NCBI GenBank assembly: GCA_902492065.1
Contig: CABUKE010000015.1
Coordinates: 1 to 30,620 of the forward strand
Source: an uncultured Eubacteriales bacterium
Lineage (GTDB): Bacteria > Bacillota > Clostridia > UBA1381 > UMGS1253
DNA length: 30,620 bases
Direction of reading: 5' to 3'
Under the pieces are notes generated by a model, which was given only the letters and a program-made list of their open reading frames with translations, made no database searches and had not been told where the DNA came from. The position numbers were made by a program, and so were the translations under genes. Of the stretch, positions 16,496 to 25,285 are shown piece by piece. The stretch's first letter is position 1. Each line of letters starts with the position of its first letter.

Positions 16496-17311
16496 ATGCT
16501 CAAGGATATTACACTCGGACAATACTATCCGGGCGATTCGCCCATACATAGGCTGGACCCGCGGGTTAAGATTCTGCTTACCATGGTCTATATCATTTTG
16601 CTCTTTTTGGTAAAGAACTTCACGGGTTTTCTCGCGTACGCTGTTTTTACCTTTGCGGTGGTCGGCGTGTCGCGGATTCCGCTGCGCTATGTCATAAAGG
16701 GGCTCAAGCCTCTGCTGTTTATTATCGTGTTTACCGGTATTATCAATATCTTTATGACGCCGGGGACAATTGCGTTCCAGATTCCGTACACGTGGATTAC
16801 AGCGACGTGGGAGGGGATGCATATGGCGGCGTTTCTGGTGATTCGCCTGACGTTTCTGATTATGGGCACGTCGCTGCTTACGCTGACCTCGTCGCCTATA
16901 TCGTTGACGGACGGGATTGAGCATCTGCTCTCGCCGTTTAAAAAGATTGGCGTACCGGCGCATGAGCTGGCGATGATGATGACGATTGCGATTCGGTTTA
17001 TCCCGACCTTGATGGAGGAAACGGAGAAAATCATGAAGGCGCAGACCTCGCGCGGAGCGGATTTTGAAACGGGGAACCTGCTCCGTCGGGCGAAGGCGCT
17101 CGTGCCGCTTCTGGTGCCGCTGTTTATCAGCGCGTTCCGCCGGGCGGACGAGCTTGCGCTCGCTATGGAGTGCCGCTGCTACAACGGCGGCACGGGTCGA
17201 ACGCGCATGAAGCAGCTGAAAGTTACGAAGGGCGACATTTCCTGTACAGTTGTCGCGCTCGCTGCAATGGCGGTGGCGACGACGATTGGGTATCTGACAT
17301 TTTTGGTATAA
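16496..17311 (+). CDS. ecfT: ECF transporter transmembrane subunit EcfT
   Basis: The 271-residue membrane protein is the scaffold of the ECF module, linking the ATPases to the S component. It has several hydrophobic segments (about 27-62, 68-90, 108-131 and near the C-terminus). The two coupling helices are recognisable by AQTSRGAD (about 182-189) and AMECRCY (about 222-228), which correspond to the paired Ala-Arg-Gly motifs of the family. The second has Cys in place of Ala and Gly. TAGGAG lies seven bases before the ATG. truA follows after 33 bases. Confidence 0.92.
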   Translation: MLKDITLGQYYPGDSPIHRLDPRVKILLTMVYIILLFLVKNFTGFLAYAVFTFAVVGVSRIPLRYVIKGLKPLLFIIVFTGIINIFMTPGTIAFQIPYTWITATWEGMHMAAFLVIRLTFLIMGTSLLTLTSSPISLTDGIEHLLSPFKKIGVPAHELAMMMTIAIRFIPTLMEETEKIMKAQTSRGADFETGNLLRRAKALVPLLVPLFISAFRRADELALAMECRCYNGGTGRTRMKQLKVTKGDISCTVVALAAMAVATTIGYLTFLV

Positions 17312-17344
17312 TGGGGCGGAAGGGCCGGACAAAGGATTGGTGCT

Positions 17345-18103
17345 ATGCTTCACAATATTGCTTTGCTGCTCCAGTACCGGGGCAGCGCCTACCACGGCTG
17401 GCAGCGCCAGCAAAACGCTCATACCGTCCAGGAGGTGCTTGAAGCGGCTGCGGCAAAGGTGTTCGGCACGGCCTGCGCGGCTACAGGCTGCGGACGGACA
17501 GACGCGGGCGTGCATGCGCTCTCTTATGTGTGCAATTTCTTTGCAGACACGAAAATCCCCGACGATAAAATTGCTTATGCGCTCAACTATTCCTTGCCCG
17601 ACGATATCCGGGTTTTGGGGGCGAGCACGGTTGACAGCCGGTTCCATGCGCGCTACAGTGTGGTGAAAAAACGGTATGTGTACCGGATTTTAAATACGCC
17701 GCATGGCGACGTGTTCCAAAGGGATTTGGCGTGGCATGTGCGCAGCCGGCTGGATATAGAGCAGATGCGGCGCGCGGCGGAGCCGCTTTTGGGCGAGCAC
17801 GACTTCAGTGCCTTTTGCGCGAGCGGCGCACAGACGAAGGACTTCGTCCGTACGGTCTACGAGCTGGACATTGTACGGCAGGACAACGCCGTGACGATTG
17901 ATATTTGCGGAAACGGGTTTTTGTACAATATGGTGCGGATTATAGCTGGGACGCTTGTGTACGCAGGCACGGGCCGCATGGAGCCGGAGGATGTGGCAGA
18001 CGCGCTTGCGTCGTGCGACCGGCGCCGTGCCGGAATTACCGCGCCGCCGCATGGGCTTTATATGGCGCGGGCATACTATGAGTCACAGATTGACTGGAAA
18101 TAG
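17345..18103 (+). CDS. truA: tRNA pseudouridine(38-40) synthase TruA
   Basis: The 252-residue enzyme converts uridine to pseudouridine at positions 38, 39 and 40 in the anticodon stem-loop of tRNAs. The catalytic aspartate is Asp53 in GCGRTDAGVHA, and YRGSAYHGWQ (11-20) and GNGFLYNMVR are further family blocks. Length is normal. The start codon has only a weak AAAGGA-like site. Location after the ECF module is common in Firmicutes, although the ribosomal protein genes that often flank it are absent. It is 16 bases ahead of the DUF5711-like gene. Confidence 0.96.
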   Translation: MLHNIALLLQYRGSAYHGWQRQQNAHTVQEVLEAAAAKVFGTACAATGCGRTDAGVHALSYVCNFFADTKIPDDKIAYALNYSLPDDIRVLGASTVDSRFHARYSVVKKRYVYRILNTPHGDVFQRDLAWHVRSRLDIEQMRRAAEPLLGEHDFSAFCASGAQTKDFVRTVYELDIVRQDNAVTIDICGNGFLYNMVRIIAGTLVYAGTGRMEPEDVADALASCDRRRAGITAPPHGLYMARAYYESQIDWK

Positions 18104-18119
18104 AGGCGGGTGGAAAACG

Positions 18120-19334
18120 ATGAGCAGGCTGGATTACAGACGAAAAAGACAAAGAGAGCTGGAACGGCAGGAAAACGGCGAAAATGGATTTCTCGGATTC
18201 GTCAAGCGGCATATGGGCCTGCTCATACTGGCAGGGGTAGTTGTACTGGTCAGCGCAGCCGCGCTGATTGCCGCGCTGAACCCTGGTTTTGGCGGTGCGC
18301 TGTTCGGGCAAAGCGGCACGGCGTTGTATCTCGACGAGAACACGATTTTTGAGATGCCATATACCACCGGAGAAGAAAATGTCATTGCGGTTCAGGATGA
18401 TATAGCTGTATTTTGTACCAGAGAAAAAATCATGGGCCTTTCCGGGGCAGGCAAGACGGAGTGGGAGATTCCGCTCCGGCTCAACGACCCGCTTGTTTCC
18501 GTCGCGGGGGAGTATATCCTTGCAGCGGACCGCGGTGGAAAGGATATTTATTTGATTCACAGAGGAAGCATACTTCTGCAAACGGCTTCTGCTTACAACA
18601 TTATTAATGCGAGCGTCGCGCCGGACGGCAAATTTGTTGTTATATCAGACGAATCGTACTATAAAGGGCTTGTAACAGTCAAGGATGCAAAGGGCAACGA
18701 GGTATTTGTCTGGCATTCCGGCAGTTCCTACGTGATTGACGCGGCGCTTGGCAGCGATACGAACAAGCTTGCGCTCGCAGTGGTTAATACGGCGCTTCCG
18801 GCCGGCGAAGGGGCGGGCGGGAGTTTTTCTGGAGGCGTGCTCCAGTTTAATCTTTATGACACCGAGCCGTTCCAGACGCATACCTTTGACGGGAGCTTGA
18901 TTACAAATGTGTTCCGCGCGGGGAATGGGTTCCTTGCGGTGACAGACAAAGAATGTATTGGGCTTACCCCGGACGGGGAACAGAGCTGGACGTATGGATT
19001 TGGCGGAAAAAGCTTAAATAAAATCAGCAAGAGCGACGATTTGGCTGTGTTTGCGCTGGAGGAAACGGGCGGAAGAAAGAACATCGTCGTGCTGGACAAC
19101 AACGGAAAAGAAAAGTTTGTGCTCGATAATGCCCCGAACCTGAGTTATATCGGCTCAGACGCAGACCGGGTAGCCTACAACAATGGGAATAATATTACGG
19201 TGTGTGACAGCGCAGGTAAAGAGCTCTATTCGATTCAAACGGCAAAAACCTTTACAGAGCTTTTGCTGTTCGACGGCGGCAGGCGTGCGGTGGGGCTGAG
19301 CGCGTCCTCGCTTGACATTTTGGAGATTAAATAA
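18120..19334 (+). CDS. DUF5711-like membrane-anchored protein
   Basis: The 404-residue product has a very basic, glutamate- and arginine-rich cytosolic N-terminus (1-30) and one transmembrane helix (about 33-52). A large extracellular region follows that reads as repeated short beta strands, compatible with a beta-propeller (repeats such as DDIAVFCTREKI, DDLAVFALEET, DRVAYNNGNNITV). It resembles the uncharacterised Clostridia family DUF5711; this is a memory-based match. No enzyme motif is seen. The start at 18120 is chosen because a GAGGCGGGTGG stretch precedes it and the N-terminus then fits a membrane anchor. A CvpA-type protein gene follows after 29 bases, a pairing that suggests a shared envelope role. 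Confidence 0.7.
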   Translation: MSRLDYRRKRQRELERQENGENGFLGFVKRHMGLLILAGVVVLVSAAALIAALNPGFGGALFGQSGTALYLDENTIFEMPYTTGEENVIAVQDDIAVFCTREKIMGLSGAGKTEWEIPLRLNDPLVSVAGEYILAADRGGKDIYLIHRGSILLQTASAYNIINASVAPDGKFVVISDESYYKGLVTVKDAKGNEVFVWHSGSSYVIDAALGSDTNKLALAVVNTALPAGEGAGGSFSGGVLQFNLYDTEPFQTHTFDGSLITNVFRAGNGFLAVTDKECIGLTPDGEQSWTYGFGGKSLNKISKSDDLAVFALEETGGRKNIVVLDNNGKEKFVLDNAPNLSYIGSDADRVAYNNGNNITVCDSAGKELYSIQTAKTFTELLLFDGGRRAVGLSASSLDILEIK

Positions 19335-19363
19335 GCAGTGCGGGCTGGAAGGAGGATGGGAAG

Positions 19364-20095
19364 ATGCCATATGTACTGGACGCGGTGATTGCCGTGATTA
19401 TCATTGTGTGCGTCGTACGCGGTGCGCGCAAGGGGTTTATCCGCGCGGCATTCGGTATTTTGACCTTCCTGCTTGCGGCGGTGTTGGCGTTTTTCTTCTA
19501 TGGCCCGTTTTCGGACTATGTGATTGCAACGCCTGCCGGACAAAGTGTGGAGAGCAGTTTGTATGACTCGATATACAAGGCGGTAGCGGGTAATGCGGAA
19601 ACGCCCGCGCCGGAGGAGGCGGAAAGCGCGGAAGCATCCCCGCCGCCCCAGCAGCCGGCAAATACGACGGAGGGGCTTTTAAATGCGATGAAGATTCCGC
19701 AGTTTATGTATGAGGCAGTGTTTACGCAGAGCGACTTTTTGGTGCGCACGGCGCAGCTTACTGTGGCAGAGGCTGTGAGCCGCTCGCTTGCCAGTGCGTT
19801 TATGAAGGTGATAGCAGGAGTTTTGCTGTTTTTGCTATTGCTGATAGGCATATGGATTCTGCGTATTGTGCTGGAAATGATCTTCAAGCTGCCGCTTTTA
19901 AAAGAGGTCAACCGGCTGGCCGGATTTTTGGCGGGGCTGGTGAACGGCGTGCTTTTATCCTATCTGGCGCTGGCGGTCATGGGGTCTTTATCGGGCTTTG
20001 CGGAGCTGACCTTTGTGCGCGATACCATTGCGCAGTCGTATGTATATCAAAATTTTTATGAGACCAATATTCTATGGAGTTTGTTTACAAAATGA
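19364..20095 (+). CDS. CvpA family membrane protein
   Basis: The 243-residue product has hydrophobic segments at about 2-20, 24-45, 145-172 and 185-215. It has the CvpA-type start (YVLDAVIAVIIIVCVVRGARKGFIR). A proline-, alanine- and glutamate-rich loop (about 80-100) interrupts the middle. The family is named for colicin V production and is poorly understood. Members are inner membrane proteins whose loss affects envelope stress or export in some bacteria. GGAGGA lies before the ATG. It is followed by rho after 19 bases and preceded by the DUF5711-like gene. Confidence 0.85.
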   Translation: MPYVLDAVIAVIIIVCVVRGARKGFIRAAFGILTFLLAAVLAFFFYGPFSDYVIATPAGQSVESSLYDSIYKAVAGNAETPAPEEAESAEASPPPQQPANTTEGLLNAMKIPQFMYEAVFTQSDFLVRTAQLTVAEAVSRSLASAFMKVIAGVLLFLLLLIGIWILRIVLEMIFKLPLLKEVNRLAGFLAGLVNGVLLSYLALAVMGSLSGFAELTFVRDTIAQSYVYQNFYETNILWSLFTK

Positions 20096-20114
20096 GAGAT
20101 ATATGGGGTGCATT

Positions 20115-21545
20115 ATGCAGGACTATGAATTGTTAAAGGATAAATCGCTTGCGGATTTGCGCGTGATTGCAAAAACGGCCGGTCTGACGAAGATTTCGTC
20201 GCTGCGCAAAAACGATTTGCTTGCGCGGCTGGAAGAACATTTTGCGGCTGTAAAAGCAGAACAAAAACCAGATGAAACAACGGAAGGGCCGGTGCAGAAA
20301 AGTACAGGTAAACGCGAGAGTAAGCCGGAGGAGGAGAAAAAGCTGCGTGCGGAAAAGGAAAACAGCGAAACAGCATCCCAAAAGGAAACTGCGCCGCATG
20401 CCAAGGGAAAAACGCGTCAGCGGCCGGACAATGTGACGGAGGTTACGGGCTTTTTGGAGGTGCTGCCGGACGGATTTGGGTTTATCCGGTTCGACAATTA
20501 TGAGTCGAGTGCAAAGGATGTCTATGTATCCAATACGCAGATACGGCGCTTCCGGCTCCAGACCGGCGATGAGATTGTCGGCGACGCGCGGACGGCAAAA
20601 GGAGAGGAACGCTATGCGCCGCTGATGTATGTACACAAGGTCAATGGTGACCCGCCGGAGGCAAGCATCCACCGCAAACCGTTCGACAGTTTGACGCCGG
20701 TTTATCCGAACAAACGAATCCGGCTGGAAACGAATCCGACCGGGTTTTCGATGCGATTGATCGACCTGATTGCGCCGCTTGGCTATGGGCAGCGCGGCCT
20801 CATTGTCGCGCCGCCGAAGGCGGGAAAGACGACGCTTTTAAAAAACATTGCACAGAGCATCTCGAAAAATCATCCGGACGTAAAATTGATTGTCCTGCTA
20901 ATTGATGAACGGCCCGAGGAAGTTACGGATATGAAGCGGTCTATTGACGGCGAGGTGATTTACTCAACGTTCGACGAGGAACCGGAGCATCACTGCAAGA
21001 TTGCCGAGCTTGTGCTTGAACGTGCGAAGCGGCTGGTCGAGCATAAAAAGGACGTCGTGATTCTTCTCGACTCAATCACACGGCTGGCACGCGCGTATAA
21101 CCTGACGATTCCGCCGACGGGGCGGACGCTGTCGGGCGGGCTTGACCCGGGTGCACTTCATAAGCCGAAGCGGTTTTTTGGCGCGGCACGTAATATTGAG
21201 GAGGGCGGCAGCCTGACGATTTTGGCGACCGCTTTGACCGAAACAGGAAGCCGCATGGACGAGGTCATTTTTGAAGAGTTCAAGGGCACGGGCAACATGG
21301 AGGTGCGCCTTGACCGGCAGCTGCAGGAGAAGCGCGTATTCCCGGCGATTGATATTGCAAAGTCGGGCACGCGGCGGGAGGAGGCCCTGCTGAGCAGGGA
21401 CGAGCTGTCGGCGGTTTGGGCAGTGCGCAAGGCGCTGTCGAGCCGCAATACAGTTGACGTAACAGAGGATATTTTAAACAAGCTGACACGGACGCGGACA
21501 AATGCGGATTTTGTGCAGCGGATTCTCGACACAATGGGGCGGTAA
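20115..21545 (+). CDS. rho: Transcription termination factor Rho
   Basis: The 476-residue hexameric RNA helicase ends transcription at Rho-dependent sites. It has a SAP-like N-terminal helix pair (about 10-40), then a lysine/glutamate-rich low-complexity insert (about 47-106). An OB-fold RNA-binding domain with VTGFLEVLPDGFGFIR (about 110-125) comes next, then the ATPase core: Walker A PPKAGKTT at 233-240, Walker B VVILLD at 314-319 and the Q-loop LSGGLDPGAL at 339-348. The start at 20115 is supported by GGGGTG and by the family N-terminus. The insert is longer than in E. coli Rho, as in many Firmicutes and Actinobacteria. It leads into the desulfurase gene with a 24-base gap. Confidence 0.97.
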   Translation: MQDYELLKDKSLADLRVIAKTAGLTKISSLRKNDLLARLEEHFAAVKAEQKPDETTEGPVQKSTGKRESKPEEEKKLRAEKENSETASQKETAPHAKGKTRQRPDNVTEVTGFLEVLPDGFGFIRFDNYESSAKDVYVSNTQIRRFRLQTGDEIVGDARTAKGEERYAPLMYVHKVNGDPPEASIHRKPFDSLTPVYPNKRIRLETNPTGFSMRLIDLIAPLGYGQRGLIVAPPKAGKTTLLKNIAQSISKNHPDVKLIVLLIDERPEEVTDMKRSIDGEVIYSTFDEEPEHHCKIAELVLERAKRLVEHKKDVVILLDSITRLARAYNLTIPPTGRTLSGGLDPGALHKPKRFFGAARNIEEGGSLTILATALTETGSRMDEVIFEEFKGTGNMEVRLDRQLQEKRVFPAIDIAKSGTRREEALLSRDELSAVWAVRKALSSRNTVDVTEDILNKLTRTRTNADFVQRILDTMGR

Positions 21546-21569
21546 TGCCCTTCTGTAAGGAGAATGGAT

Positions 21570-22742
21570 ATGGATATAGAAAGAGAAATTTATTTGGATA
21601 ACAGTGCGACGACAAAGACCGCGCCGGAGGTGAATACGGCAATTCTCGATGCGCTTACACATTGTTATGGGAACCCGTCGTCGCTGCATCGGCTTGGTAT
21701 GCAGGCGGAAAAGGCGTTTGCTGCGGCAAAGCGCGCGGTGGCTGGTCTGCTTGGCGTTACGGAGGGCGAGGTATATATCACTTCCGGTGGAACGGAGAGC
21801 AGCAATCTTGCCATTTTGGGGGCAGCGGAGGCAAACAGGCGGCGCGGTAAACACATCATCTGTACCGGTGTGGAGCACCCTGCGGTGTATGAAACGGTGA
21901 AGAGTCTCGAGTCGCGCGGCTATGAAGTTGGTTTTCTTGGCGTGGATGAGACAGGGCGTATTTCTCTGGAGGAGTTTGAAGCGCTTTTGCGGCCGGATAC
22001 GATCTTGGCCTGCGTTATGCACGTCAACAACGAGACGGGCGCAGTCATGCCCGTGGAGAAATTGAAGCCGATTATGCAGAAAAAGTCACCGCACGCGCTT
22101 CTGTTTGTCGATGCGGTGCAGTCGTTTGGCAAAATCGCGGTAAAGCCCGCCAAGTGGGGCGTTGACTTGCTCTCGGCAAGCGCACACAAAATCCACGGGC
22201 CGAAGGGCGTGGGTGCGCTGTATGTGAAAAAGGGAACGCGCATTGTGCCGGTACAGTTCGGCGGACACCAGCAGGGGGGACTGCGATCCGGAACGGAGAA
22301 TGTCCCCGGCGCGGCGGGATTTGGCATCGCGGCAGAGCTTGCACAGCAGCAGATGGAGGCACGCTATGCGCGTGTACGGGAGCTGAATCATCGCCTGCGG
22401 GAAGGAATACTGGACAAGATTGACAACGTCGTGTTCAACAGCGGCGGCAAAGAAGGAGAAAATTTACCATACATTCTGAATGTTTCATTTTTGGGAATCA
22501 AAGCGGAGATACTACTCCATGCACTTGAGAGCAAGGACATCTATGTTTCGACCGGATCGGCCTGCTCCTCGAATGCGCCAGCGCCGAGCCGGACGCTTCT
22601 CGCAATGGGGAAAAGCAAAAAAGAGATTGAGGGTGCGGTACGCTTCAGCTTTTCGGGCGATAATACGGCGGAGGAAGTCGACTATACCATCGGAGCATTG
22701 ACGCGTGCTGTTGCAGAAATCCGGAAATATGTAAGAGGATAA
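21570..22742 (+). CDS. Cysteine desulfurase, NifS/IscS type
   Basis: The 390-residue pyridoxal-phosphate enzyme takes sulfur from cysteine and passes it as persulfide. The PLP lysine is Lys207 in SASAHKIHGPKG, and the sulfur-carrying cysteine is Cys332 in STGSACSS. HPAVYE (103-108), with its histidine, and the phosphate-binding TSGGTESSN are also present. Two in-frame ATGs exist; the second (21570) is preferred because AAGGAG is then seven bases away rather than one. It sits directly before thiI (gap 24 bases), so its main client is probably ThiI in 4-thiouridine synthesis, as for the desulfurase-ThiI gene pair of Bacillus. A role in Fe-S assembly cannot be excluded. Confidence 0.93.
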   Translation: MDIEREIYLDNSATTKTAPEVNTAILDALTHCYGNPSSLHRLGMQAEKAFAAAKRAVAGLLGVTEGEVYITSGGTESSNLAILGAAEANRRRGKHIICTGVEHPAVYETVKSLESRGYEVGFLGVDETGRISLEEFEALLRPDTILACVMHVNNETGAVMPVEKLKPIMQKKSPHALLFVDAVQSFGKIAVKPAKWGVDLLSASAHKIHGPKGVGALYVKKGTRIVPVQFGGHQQGGLRSGTENVPGAAGFGIAAELAQQQMEARYARVRELNHRLREGILDKIDNVVFNSGGKEGENLPYILNVSFLGIKAEILLHALESKDIYVSTGSACSSNAPAPSRTLLAMGKSKKEIEGAVRFSFSGDNTAEEVDYTIGALTRAVAEIRKYVRG

Positions 22743-22766
22743 TGTTGAAAGGAATGGGCATAAATT

Positions 22767-23942
22767 ATGAAAGAAATTGTGCTTGTTAAATACGGAGAAA
22801 TTATACTCAAGGGTTTAAACCGCCCGGTATTTGAACATATATTGATGAAAAATATCAAGCGCGCGCTGAAGCCGCTTGGTGAAGTCAGTGTGACGCGCGC
22901 ACAGGCGGCAATTTATATCGATCCTGCGGACGGCGTGGACATGGACGAGGTATGCGCGCGGTTGCAAAAGGTGTTTGGCGTGTTGAGTATTACGCGTGCT
23001 TGCGTGGTGGAAAAGGATATCGAAGCAATCAAACGTGCGGCGGTGGAATACTGCACCGAGGACATTTTAGCAGGCGGGTCGTTTAAGGTTGAGGCGAAGC
23101 GCGCGGACAAAAAGTTCCCGCTCAAATCGCCGCAGATATGCGCCGAGGTCGGCGGCTATCTGCACGACAATATCGACGGCGCAGTTGTGGACGTGAACAA
23201 CCCGGGCCATACGGTCATGGTGGAGGTGCGCGACTTTGCGGCGTATGTGTACTGCAAAAAATTGGCGGGCCAGGGCGGCCTTCCAGTCGGCACCGGCGGC
23301 CGGGCGACGCTGCTTCTGTCCGGCGGAATAGACAGCCCAGTTGCGGGGTATCGTATGGCAAAGCGTGGGCTGGAGCTTGACGCAGTAAATTTCTTTTCTT
23401 ATCCGTACACAAGTGAACGTGCAAAGGAAAAGGTTATCTCTCTTGCGTCGATTTTAGCCCGGTATACGGGACCGCTGCGGCTCCATATCGTGCCATTTAC
23501 GGAGATTCAGCTCGCCATCCGGGACAACTGCCCGGAGGAGCACCTGACGCTGATTATGCGCCGGTTCATGATGAAAATTGCGGAACGTGTGGCGCGCCAG
23601 AACAGGAGTGAGGCACTTATCACGGGCGAAAGCCTCGGCCAGGTAGCGAGCCAGACGCTGCAGGCGCTCCATGTGACAAATTCCGTGGTGGATATGCCGG
23701 TGTTCCGGCCCCTGATCGGCATGGATAAGGAGGAGATCGTGCGTACAGCGCGCGAGATTGATACGTTTGAAACGTCGATTCTGCCATATGAAGATTGCTG
23801 TACAGTGTTTACGCCGAAGCACCCGACGACAAAGCCGAAGATAGAACGAATTATAAAATCGGAATCTGCGCTGGATATGGAAAAATTGATTGACGAAGCG
23901 GTGGCGGGTGTGGAAACTATTTTGGTAGAAGCGGATATGTAA
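22767..23942 (+). CDS. thiI: tRNA 4-thiouridine synthase ThiI
   Basis: The 391-residue enzyme introduces sulfur at U8 of tRNAs and may also take part in thiazole synthesis for thiamine. An NFLD/THUMP tRNA-binding region occupies roughly 1-165. The PP-loop adenylation motif SGGIDS is at 185-190. The C-terminal rhodanese domain found in gammaproteobacterial ThiI is absent, as in Firmicutes forms. In those a dedicated desulfurase, here the preceding gene, supplies sulfur more directly. The protein ends near residue 391, the usual length for the short form. GAAAGGAATGGG lies upstream of the ATG. Confidence 0.95.
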   Translation: MKEIVLVKYGEIILKGLNRPVFEHILMKNIKRALKPLGEVSVTRAQAAIYIDPADGVDMDEVCARLQKVFGVLSITRACVVEKDIEAIKRAAVEYCTEDILAGGSFKVEAKRADKKFPLKSPQICAEVGGYLHDNIDGAVVDVNNPGHTVMVEVRDFAAYVYCKKLAGQGGLPVGTGGRATLLLSGGIDSPVAGYRMAKRGLELDAVNFFSYPYTSERAKEKVISLASILARYTGPLRLHIVPFTEIQLAIRDNCPEEHLTLIMRRFMMKIAERVARQNRSEALITGESLGQVASQTLQALHVTNSVVDMPVFRPLIGMDKEEIVRTAREIDTFETSILPYEDCCTVFTPKHPTTKPKIERIIKSESALDMEKLIDEAVAGVETILVEADM

Positions 23943-23975
23943 AAAAAATAATTTTAAACTTAGGAAGTGGATGGT

Positions 23976-25211
23976 ATGGTAGCGGAAATTATTGCAGTCG
24001 GGACGGAGCTTCTGCTCGGAGAGATTTTGAACTCGGATTCGCAGTTTTTGGCCCGCGAGCTGTCAAAACTGGGAATCAACGTGTATTACCAGACGGTTGT
24101 CGGTGACAATGAGGAGCGGCTTACGCAGACCATCAATACGGCGCTGTCGCGCTCGGACCTGGTTATTACATCGGGAGGGCTTGGGCCGACGCACGACGAC
24201 ATTACGAAGGAAACGCTTGCCGCAGCGATGGGCGTGGAGCTGAAGCTCAACGAGGCGTGCCTGCACGACATGGAGGCGTATTTTGCGCGCTTAAACCGGC
24301 CTATGGTGCAGGTGAACGTCAAGCAGGCGGTTATGCCGGTCGATTGTATTGTGCTGAAAAACAACAACGGAACCGCGCCGGGCGGCATTATTGAAAAGGA
24401 CGGCAAGATTGCGATTTTCCTCCCCGGCCCGCCGAACGAGATTGTCCCCATGTACCGGGAGAGTGTCGCGCCGTACCTCGCCGCAAAGTCGGAGGAGATC
24501 CTGTTTTCCAAGACGCTGCGTATCATTGGCATCGGCGAGTCGAACGTGGAGGAGAAGCTGTCGGAGTTTATGCAGAACTCGACAAATCCGACCGTTGCGC
24601 CGTACGCAAAGACGGACGAGGTGACGCTGCGGATTACGGCAAAGTGTAAAAATGAGCAAGAGGCGGAAAGGCTGATTGCACCTGCGGAGGAGAAAATCCG
24701 CTCTGTACTGGGCGACGCGGTATACGGCGTAGATGACGACACCATCTTTGCAGCGGTGTGCCGTCTGCTGAAGGAAAAAAAGATGAAGATTGCCTTCACG
24801 GAGAGCTGCACGGGCGGCCTGCTGGCGGAAAAGCTGACGAGCGTGCCCGGTGCGTCCGAGGTATTGGAGCAGAGCTTTGTCACATATTCCTGTGCGGCAA
24901 AGCACGAGCTGCTCGGTGTAAATGAGGTCGCGCTCAGCGAATTTGGCGCAGTCAGCGAGCAGGTGGCGCGCGCGATGGCGGAAGGTATCAAAAAGCGCAG
25001 CGGTGCGGACATAGGCGTGAGCGTGACGGGGGTAGCAGGCCCGGACAGCGACGAAAAGGGCAATCCGGTCGGGCTTGTCTTTGTTGGAATTGCTGGAAAG
25101 AATGGTACAACCGTAAAGAAGTTTACCTTTGCCGGCACGCGGGAGCGGATTCGTATGCGCGCGTGTGTCAACGCATATGCGGCTGTGCGGGAATATTTGA
25201 TGGCGCGCTAA
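23976..25211 (+). CDS. cinA: CinA family competence/damage-inducible protein
   Basis: The 411-residue product has two domains. The N-terminal MoCF-like domain (1 to about 170) begins MVAEIIAVGTELLLGEI and contains TSGGLGPTHDD. The C-terminal CinA/PncC domain (about 255-411) carries TESCTGGLLAEKLTSVPG and VTGVAGPDSDEKGNPVG and is linked to nicotinamide mononucleotide deamidation. The family recycles pyridine nucleotide and is often found near recA. The start at 23976 (ATG) is preferred over a GTG at 23967, because AGGAAG lies just before and the N-terminus then matches other CinA proteins. recA follows after 74 bases but has its own promoter. Confidence 0.95.
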   Translation: MVAEIIAVGTELLLGEILNSDSQFLARELSKLGINVYYQTVVGDNEERLTQTINTALSRSDLVITSGGLGPTHDDITKETLAAAMGVELKLNEACLHDMEAYFARLNRPMVQVNVKQAVMPVDCIVLKNNNGTAPGGIIEKDGKIAIFLPGPPNEIVPMYRESVAPYLAAKSEEILFSKTLRIIGIGESNVEEKLSEFMQNSTNPTVAPYAKTDEVTLRITAKCKNEQEAERLIAPAEEKIRSVLGDAVYGVDDDTIFAAVCRLLKEKKMKIAFTESCTGGLLAEKLTSVPGASEVLEQSFVTYSCAAKHELLGVNEVALSEFGAVSEQVARAMAEGIKKRSGADIGVSVTGVAGPDSDEKGNPVGLVFVGIAGKNGTTVKKFTFAGTRERIRMRACVNAYAAVREYLMAR

Positions 25212-25218
25212 GTTTTGA

Positions 25219-25247
25219 TTGACAGCCGGGAAAAAAGAAGGTATAAT
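25219..25247 (+). promoter_or_regulatory. SigA-type promoter of recA
   Basis: TTGACA (25219-25224) and TATAAT (25242-25247) are separated by 17 bases, just after the cinA stop. It allows recA transcription independent of the upstream operon. Confidence 0.9.
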
Positions 25248-25253
25248 AGAAAC

Positions 25254-25267
25254 AGAACATTCGTTTG
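25254..25267 (+). promoter_or_regulatory. Likely LexA (SOS) box of recA
   Basis: GAAC-ATTC-GTTT (25255-25266) fits the Firmicutes LexA pattern GAAC-N4-GTTC with one mismatch in the last half-site. It lies 7 bases after the -10 box, over the expected transcription start, where bound LexA would block recA until DNA damage. Confidence 0.7.
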
Positions 25268-25285
25268 CAAAGGTGGGGTACACGC

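Noticed and set aside
16367..17647. Minus-strand open frame of 426 codons opposite ecfT and truA
   Set aside because: It spans two real genes on the other strand, is highly basic and lacks any domain.
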